From assembly GCA_947359465.1 (NCBI GenBank), contig OX375873.1:57755573-57819572 (forward strand): a stretch of DNA of 64,000 bases, written 5' to 3'. Shown here piece after piece: positions 56,515 through 64,000 of this stretch. Both the position numbers and the translations under genes were made by a program. The notes below the pieces were generated by a model. The model saw nothing but the letters and a program-made list of their open reading frames with translations, did not search any database and was not told where the DNA came from. Position 1 is the first letter of the stretch. Every line of letters starts with the position of its first letter. The DNA is from Metellina segmentata. Its lineage: Eukaryota; Arthropoda; Arachnida; Araneae; Tetragnathidae.

Positions 56515-59349
56515 TTTTAAGTATTAAGTAGTGTTACTCATTTTGGTCAATATTTAAGTAGAAAAATACATAGGATGACTTAAAAATTGAGTTGCTTGCT
56601 TAAAAAAAGTTTATTTGTAAATTTTTGTCTTGTAGATTGAGTTTATACAAAATTTGAAAAAATCTTACTTAACTGAAATTATTAATCTAATTTTTCTGTA
56701 TTGTGTAGTATAGAGTATATATGTAAACACTGTTTAATGTTTCATTCAGCAAACTATAGGATATGTGGGTTATCATAACTAGACTATCTTTCCTTTTGAT
56801 TTCAATGAATAAAGGTACTGTGCCCCCTTAAATTGACTTGATAGAGTTCAAAAATATTTTGTAAATTTTTCGGTTTTCCAGTCTGTACCTTTTTTTTATT
56901 TTTTATTTTTTTTGCTGTTTGTTTCAAAACTTGAGAGAAAATAGTGAACAAAATGTTAAGCTGCTTTCGCATCGCATGGGAATGGATGTTTGTTCACAAG
57001 GAACACCCGGTTTGTAATAGCGAGTATGTAATTTGATGCAGTTATTAACTACAGTACGTATGTGAGCACCATTTTTACCAACCCTAATTTCACAGTTTGA
57101 CAAAAGTTGTACACTTACAATTTCCTGGTAGATGCTCATGGACTGACATGCAATCTGAACAACTGCCGCGCTGCAGAACAGTGACCTCTAACAAATTCAA
57201 GGGGCGCTTGCGGTCGTACGTCCTTGTATAATAAAGCTTAATTATGTGTTCTGTGAAAAATTTCAAAATAATCAATGAAATCAAACGACTTAAACGGATT
57301 TTGGAAGAACTTTCTATCGTTTCCGTTTGCCGAGGTTGCCATGAAAACAACAACAACCGTAATGAAAGATGGGCTGCTTTAATTTATCGTAACTCGCTAC
57401 TAGAAGTGAGCCAAAAATTAGCCAAGCCGTTGCCATCCCTCATAAACGTAGAGTGTAGCTGTACCTAGTTTTAATTTTCAGATTATATTCCTTGAATGTA
57501 ACATGTGCGCCTGATCAGTGTTTTATCACCTCGAGGAAAGTACGAATTTTTGTCTTGTTGGATGACATGAAATCTGTTAATTCAAAATAATATCGTAGAT
57601 TTTGAGTTTCGACTGTATAATATATTGTATTCCATTATTTTATGTTTCAATAAATGCACATAACGTATTTAATACCACTGTCGATTCATACACTATTTTC
57701 AAATTTCTCGATGTATTTGCAGCAAAAATTTGCTGTAAATCAAGTTGAAAAATTTTTTATATGCAGTTTGTATTATATTTAATTTTAGATATAATTATAT
57801 TTAAAATGTTCATCATTTGCTATTGTATTAACTCAAATGCGCTTTCAAACCAATTCCTGCCACAAATGTAAACACCAGCTGTCAGTTTGTTTCCCTCAAA
57901 AACTGCAATTAGTCGTTTCAAATCCTGACAGCTTCTAAGTACAAGGTAGCTAACTCATCTTGCGTTTCGAAAGCAACAGGTTATTTCGTGACATCATCCG
58001 CAAAATGTGCCGATTACACTGAAATCCTCAGAGCCATAAAGATGTCATGGTCTCTCAGTCCCTTAACAGAGTCCATTGACTTGAAGACGCAGTTTTGATT
58101 GAAAGCCTATTTTTTATTAGAGATGTTTATCTGAAGGTCACAGGGGATAATTCATTGCATTTATCACGGCTTTGTGAGCTTAATTATACCTGAATTGGGA
58201 GAAATAAGTACCAGTAACAGTGGACTCAATGAAGGATATACACAAACAATAATTCAAACACAAACTCGCTCGTGATGAGTTTTTTATGAATCTATTCAAT
58301 GTGCTTTGAAGGTTAATATCTGGAAATCAGTGAATGTAATCTTTAAGCAATAGCGCTAAAAACATCAGATGAGGAGCAATTTTCACATAAATGAGACGTG
58401 ATAGTATTTTATTTTAGTGATTACTAGTGGCTAACGGGTTAGAACTAGTGTGTTTTACATGCTACGGAGACCTACAGTTCTGAACGAAACAAATTAGCCA
58501 TTTTATTGTAAAAATTAGAGAAATTCCAGTTTTTTTTTAATTACGATCTGCCGGTGGGGAACGTAATTAAAGAAATATCGTAATTCGGCGAATGGTTAAC
58601 GTATTAATTCTTGGTTCAACGGAATCTGGGCTTGAATCCCGGTACTGGCAAGGATGTTGGGAATCCTCTTTTTTATAAGATGTATGTCCTGGTCTACTGC
58701 AGCAAAAAATAAGTGCAAGAGGAACAAACCAATCATACGAAAAAATCTGGTACGATTTTCGATAATTTTGCTTCATTACTTAAGAACACTTAGGTTACTT
58801 TGGATTAAAATAATCTTAAACACAAATACACGAGAAATGACACTATTGACTTTTCATATGGGACTTTGGGAAAATATACTATTTTATTAAGTGTAAACTA
58901 TTTTGATATGCGTGAGTCACATGAATCATTTTTTAATTTTTTTTGTTTACTACAAGCAAAGTTGATAAACGTTTTTGATTCCTCAATCTAAAATCCCTGT
59001 AATTCAGGTTACTTGCGAGTGCATAATTTTACACAAAAATTGCATTCAATCAATGGTATTGTTTTGAATAAAAACTGAATAAACATCCCGATATATCACA
59101 CATCTTGGAAGACAAGGAAAAAGCTTGTCATACTGAACGATATATCTATTGTCGCGATATCTATTGTATCTACTGAGAGCGATATATCTATTATCGTGAA
59201 AAAAACATAAATTACAAAAAGTTATAGATTATACATTAAATTTTCCGTTTCTTTTAAAGAGTAAGCACAAGTACTTTTTAAGACTTTTTTAAACTACATG
59301 AAGTTTAGTAGAATATTTTTGAACAGAAACTTTTCCTTTCATCCACGAC
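56515..59349. other. AT-rich DNA, no gene supported
   Basis: Frames are at most 88 codons and featureless. A B-box-like GGGCTTGAATCCCGG near 58627 hints at a decayed tRNA-like sequence. Three short copies of GCGATAT(AT)CTATT lie at about 59138-59195. Confidence 0.5.
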
Positions 59350-59485
59350 CTGAGTATTATAAACGGTGTAAGTATGATTCCTGTAACTTACACTAGATTT
59401 ATTTATTTTTCTTGTCAGCAAAATCTTCCTTGTGTGGAATGCGTCTTGCGTTTAGAAGAACCCAACCCACCAATATCTCATCCAC
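59350..59485 (+). mobile_element. SINE fragment (family S2), head
   Basis: GTAAGTATGATTCCTGTAAC with TTACACTAGATTTATTT, CTTGTCAGCAAAATCTTCC and GAACCCAACCCACCAA parallels the S2 copies at 34255 and 39175. The shared S1/S2 block is deleted. Confidence 0.45.
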
Positions 59486-61059
59486 GCTTGCAAGGCACTC
59501 TAATCTTTTTTTAACTCAATTTAGCCTTTTGTTTTGGATACATCGTGTCTCGTTTCTAATATTTTCCTCATGTGCTCCAAATGCTTTTGGGTTCTCTAAG
59601 GAGGTATACACAAGAGAAGGGAATCAACCTATTCAAAACTAACTGTTTGTCCAAGAATCTGTCCCAGTTCTCAGGCTTCGGCACCTCGTTCTTCCCTTTG
59701 CCACTATCGATTGTTATTGTCTGTTTGCACAAACAACAACACTGGATTTATTTTATTTGTGAAAAATCTGCAGAGTGACGATGGTAAAAAAAGTTAATTT
59801 CAGTTAGCAGACCAGTTGAACCCTTTGCCGCTGACTGCCCACAGTATTATCTGCATTTTTCTACGTAAAAAGGCACACCCCAGTGAGTGGGGATAATTTT
59901 AAAAGCCACTTTGAATAAAGGCTATTAATGATTTTTAAAATACCTTTCTCTTTTTTTCGAAGAATTACAACCCCTGACTTGACGATACTGGTGGGGTACT
60001 CAGAGGGGTCAATTTAATATACTGCAGTCTGATAATCCATCTATTTCCCGAAATCAGAAATTCATTCAGAGACGAGTAAAAAATGATGTAGCCGAATGGG
60101 CGGGATGCAATTAGTACTGTGATAAGTTTTGGACTCTTCAGTTAAACATTCATTCCCTGTATTATATTTATAACATTCCAAGAAAAGTAAGCAATAAATA
60201 AAATTACTTCTTCAACATGAGTGAGAAAAAAATGTTTTGATAGTTTAAATAGTGTTTAATACAGATTCTTAAAAGTGCAAAATATAATTTTCTTGACAAA
60301 CATTACTGTTATTTTTCTAACCAATAACAAAATCAGTTGTAAATCTAAAGCATTTCTTTAACTTAGAAAAAAAATGTTTTTGTCCTTTAGGACTACACGA
60401 TTACCTGTTGTGGTAATTTATTCACCAAATAAAGAAGCATAATTGTACAAGGAACACATAACTTTCTTTAATATACAGTTAAATAAAAACTAAAGTTCAT
60501 TAATGAAGAGTATTTTATTTTTTGAGTTTTGGTTTAGAAAAAAAAAAATTTACAAATCCATCAAATTTAAAAAATAATAATAATGCCACTATTAGACAAA
60601 AAAACCTTTCAAACTTTTGTAACCACTTGGTCTCCACGAATTTATCGAAATTAGTATCAATATTATCATAAGGTCCTAAGGATTAAATTATATTTCGTTG
60701 ACTGCCAATTCATGTACAATTGGACACTATTATGTATATTTACTTTGTAACTAGAGTATCACCAAAGGTAAGCCAAAAAAATTGGGTTCTTTCAAGGCTT
60801 AAAAATGCATTTTAAGTATCTCTTTTTTTCTAAGAGAGTGCGAATTAAAATATTGGATTTGAATCTAAAAAATAAATCGGAAACTTCAAACTACAGTAAC
60901 TAGTCTTCGCTCGAGACGTTGTTTCCTGCGAACATGATCCCAAGAAACTTCAACTTTCCATAAATGAATCTGATACCCTCAAACATAAGCATCTCGAGGC
61001 AACTTTCATGAAGTCGATCTGTTCCGAGAAAACTCACAAAAATTAAAACCCGTTCCTGG
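59486..61059. other. AT-rich DNA, no gene seen
   Basis: Two overlapping frames (76 and 68 codons, about 59412-59778) have no domain. The rest is AT-rich. Confidence 0.5.
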
Positions 61060-61345
61060 AAAAAAGATGCTCACATTTCGGCGCCGCTGGCCATCGCAAG
61101 AGGCGGAGCGTTCCCGGAAACGAATAACGCCCAAGAGTTGGCGATAAAATCGTGCTTTGAGCACGAAGCGGCGATTCATTTACAACGGATCGTCCGAAAA
61201 TATTTCATACCCATATTTCTGATAGATCGTGGGCTTTTCGCATCACCGATTCGGTGCATTGGCCGGTCAGCTGTGGCGATCCGTCAGAAAGGAAGATAAG
61301 TCAGTCAGCGATTGCAAACAAAGAGAGCTCAATTTGTAATAGTGT
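61060..61345. other. GC-richer non-coding block, candidate conserved element
   Basis: This block is less AT-rich than its flanks and free of recognised repeats. It contains GTGCTTTGAGCACGAAG (a short palindrome, GTGCT..AGCAC), CGGTCAGCTGTGGCGATCC (E-box CAGCTG) and TCAGTCAGCG. GATCGTGGGCTTTTCGCATC near 61226 is echoed by GATCGTGGGTTTTCCCATC near 61384. No coding or homology evidence is available. Confidence 0.25.
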
Positions 61346-63734
61346 TGTTCTTTCACGAGTTGTTGTTGTCCGTTTTTTAAAAGATCGTGGGTTTTCCCAT
61401 CTGCATTTTGCATGCTGTTTATCCGACTGGACTGCGCTCGAAAGTGAATTAAGTCAGTATTCTGTCGATGAAGGGATCTTTTTTATTCACAGTACGAAAT
61501 TTTAGACAGTCATAGTAGCTAATTTATGTTCATTGGAATCATTAAATAAAATAAGTGAGCTATCCGTTGTTTTTATTAGCACAAATCAGTAAACCACACT
61601 TGGACGAGATAGATAGGATTTTATGGAATTTTTTTTTTCGTGTTTATTTTTCAACATTTGTTAAATAAGGTATTTTCAGCTTCTTTTTATTTCTTTCACA
61701 TGTCATTTTAACAAGCCCCACTAAATATATTGCTTCCTCTCTTGAATGAGATAGTTATCCTTGATATTCATATTTTTAAAATAGATTATCTCGGTTTTAC
61801 CATTATTTATCAGATGAAATTCTAAGAAATTGAAAACTACATTAGATATGCAGAATAATATTGCGTTAAAGATACGATTGTATGTATATTTTTATTATTA
61901 TGTTCTTTTTATTAAGTTTAGAGAAAGAATGTTGGTGTTTTTTTCTATAAACGCATTAAGTCTGAGATTTTTAACATGTAGCAATGCTATTTCTGTGAGA
62001 TATAAACCAAGCAAAAAATAAGATTTGATTTGAGTTGTAACACAGAGAGGAAGCTAACAATGTCGAAATGTTTGTTTCGATATAAAAACCACAAGTACTG
62101 GTATCAAAACGCTTAAGATTTTTTAAGTCTTTCGGACTTAAACTTCTTTTCTTCTCACTGTTCAGTACATGATGCTACGAGCAGATGCTTCCGGACGCTA
62201 TATGGAGAGCACGTGCTTGTCATGTTTATTGTAATTATCGTCAACGGTAGGCGTGCCCGCGTTGGCGTCACACTCCTGTTGAACTACCTTGTCCCTTTCC
62301 GACTGTCATTGACCTTCAACAAAGATCAAGGTCTTTCACCCCCTCCACTTGGCCCCTTAGTTCTAGTTCATGTGGTTTTGTTTCTCGCTTTCTCTGGAAA
62401 TACCTATGCAACAGCTTAGCACAAGTCCTTATTTGACCATAACCTTTCAACCAGGTTGAAGACTTTGTCTTGATGAATCTGTTTTTGCATCCTTGTTAGA
62501 ATTGAAGTTAGAAATACTGAAAATAAGATACAATGGTAGATGAATGTAGTTATTACCAAGCGTGTTATTTCAGAGTGTTCGTGGAATCTGAAACAAAATT
62601 TGTTTTAAATATAAAATATTACGGATTAGAATGATTTTATGCCACGATAAATGGTATTCCAGTGTGTAGTGTTCAGGGTGTCTCACATTTCATGACAGAT
62701 CAGATTGATAGTACTCAGCATACTTGAAAACATAATTTGAAGGTACCAAGTACATAAGTTGGCCTCAATTCATTAAATTATGGACTAGAATATTTCTATG
62801 TCCCGATTAAACTAAACTCTAGAGAGCACGTTTCTGTATAATTTTCATTTCTTGATTGCTCATATTTATAGCTTTCAATCTACTCGAATTGATGAAACAG
62901 ATATTTTAAAAGATCCTAGAAACTTATCTAGGAACCTTCCTAAGGTCCATTGATAAATCTGAAAAACTATACAAATTCAACTAATGTAAGTAATGAGGGT
63001 AGCTGATCCAGAAAGAGGTTTTTTATCAGCTCGGTCGGAAGATATTGATTACATTTCTGTCTACATAATCTTTGAAGCATCAGATGCTGAACTTCCTTAA
63101 TCATTAGTCTGCAAACTGTCTTTGTATAATAAGACGTGGAAAATAATGAATGTTTACATCACATTTCAATTTCACACCAAAGAAGGGAATCTTCAAGAGC
63201 GACTTTATTTGCTTCGCAAAACATTATAGATTCGCGTTATTGAGTAATTATTTTTAAGGTATTTTTCTCTTAAGTTTGTATTACAACGGGGGTAACAACT
63301 TCACGAAGAATAATAAAATTAAACTTCAAGAAGTTTCTATCCCCTCACATAATTTCAGCTATCAATTTTGTAGTCACAACCTAATATTCGAATTATTCTG
63401 ATTTTCGAATATCATTTTTTCCTATTCTCGGTCAGTATTAACTTGATAGAAGTGGTTTTAGTCATCGTAGAACCGAACGCAGGAGAGTCACAAGAGCGGA
63501 AATGTTAACCACTTGGCATTATCCAGGTGCACTATAGGGAGGGGTTCACATTGAACCTTACATAGATACCATACAATCAAGGCACAACCCGTTTACAGAG
63601 AAGCCACACATTTACCCTAGACAAACGGGCATCCATATTCTACCCAAATAATTTCATATATTTATATTGTGAGGTTATATTTCATTTTTTTACTATGATC
63701 ATATTTTTTAATTGCCTATAACCCTATAAGTGAT
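61346..63734. other. AT-rich DNA, no gene supported
   Basis: Frames such as 61254-61505 and 62213-62419 have no recognised domain. TTTGCTTCGCAAA near 63209 is a GC-GAA-GC type mini-hairpin on the minus strand, like those in HelA. A GCACTATAGGGAGG phrase near 63530 may belong to a decayed repeat. Confidence 0.5.
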
Positions 63735-63895
63735 TTGACAATGCACCTCGTCAATCAAGATCTGATTATTTTTTTAATGACGAGATGTCATAAAAATATT
63801 ACTGATATTTTATATTATGACAAGATCTATATCTGAACAGGTTTTTTTTCTTATTGCGAGATACCTCGTCGAGACAACCACTAGGAGGGTTAACT
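63735..63895 (+). repeat. Dispersed GACGAGAT repeat
   Basis: The phrases ACCTCGTCAATCAAGATCTG, TTTTAATGACGAGATGTCAT, TATTATGACAAGATCTATAT and GCGAGATACCTCGTCGAGAC, then AACCACTAGGAGGGT, occur in the same order as at 48770-48965. It lies close to the window's right edge and may extend no further. Confidence 0.6.
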
Positions 63896-64000
63896 TATAT
63901 AAGTGACAAAGAGAAGGAAAGTAGTCTATCTGATGATCGCATAGAATTTCTTCTCTAAGCAGACGCTATATGAAAACTCAAAAGCAAAATCACTGGAAGA

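Noticed and set aside
58600..58660. tRNA-like B box GGGCTTGAATCCCGG
   Set aside because: No matching acceptor or D-arm at the right distance; isolated motif only.

Overview
This window looks like a gene-poor, AT-rich stretch of an animal nuclear genome, most likely an arthropod and probably an arachnid. I see no intact host gene, no spliced gene model I can defend, no credible intact rRNA or tRNA gene, and no bacterial operon structure. The arthropod/arachnid reading is an inference. It rests on the mix of mariner, Tc1 and pogo elements, the tRNA-derived SINEs and the Helitron ends; I recall similar SINE bodies from orb-weaver spider sequences but could not check this. The only protein-coding signal is transposase, and every transposase copy is broken.

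Layout. 1-8.3 kb: unique-looking AT-rich DNA with a 3 x 55 bp tandem repeat, a possible hAT-like MITE and a GC-richer block at about 6.6-7.1 kb. 8.3-10.2 kb: a 1.55-kb non-autonomous Helitron candidate (here HelA copy 1) inserted 4 bp from the end of a Tc1-like remnant. 11.5-13.5 kb: a 2-kb Helitron-like element of a second family (HelB). 13.7-14.1 kb: a pogo/Tigger-type MITE. 15-17.8 kb: repeat-derived DNA including a third Helitron-like family (HelC). 18.4-19.6 kb: a complete but dead Tc1-like transposon. 21.1-21.8 kb: a mariner pseudogene with an internal deletion. 22.8-25.0 kb: a 2.2-kb pogo-like element with iterated inverted copies of its terminal motif. 25.0-26.2 kb: HelB plus SINE fragments. 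26.4-28.3 kb: a DD41D (rosa-type) mariner with a 0.53-kb tandem duplication of its own transposase gene.

28.7-34 kb is mostly unassigned, ending in a GC-richer block (33.6-34.15 kb) with clustered TAATTA sites. 34.3-35.8 kb: SINEs and a HelB piece. 37.0-37.4 kb: another GC-richer block. 37.8-38.6 kb: HelC copy 2. 39.8-41.35 kb: HelA copy 2, nearly identical to copy 1. 43.9-44.7 kb: a short mariner relic with TIRs. 44.7-53 kb: mostly unassigned, with a SINE at 51.7 kb. 53.2-56.5 kb: two HelB copies head to tail. 56.5-64 kb: mostly unassigned, with a GC-richer block at 61.1-61.3 kb and a dispersed palindrome-bearing repeat at 63.7 kb.

There is no gene cooperation to describe. The biology here is transposon biology: terminal and subterminal structures, nested and tandem insertions, and decay. 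The most unusual items are: (1) the HelA 3' ends, which carry a series of hairpins mostly closed by GC-GNA-GC mini-loops, arranged as two successive 3'-end-like modules; (2) the pogo-like element with nine copies of one 15-16 bp motif, some forming perfect inverted pairs; (3) the DD41D mariner with internal duplication and a catalytic D-to-N change in one copy only; and (4) a dispersed repeat built around the palindrome GACGAGATATCTCGTC. Four GC-richer blocks in an apparent gene desert are candidate conserved non-coding elements, on weak evidence.
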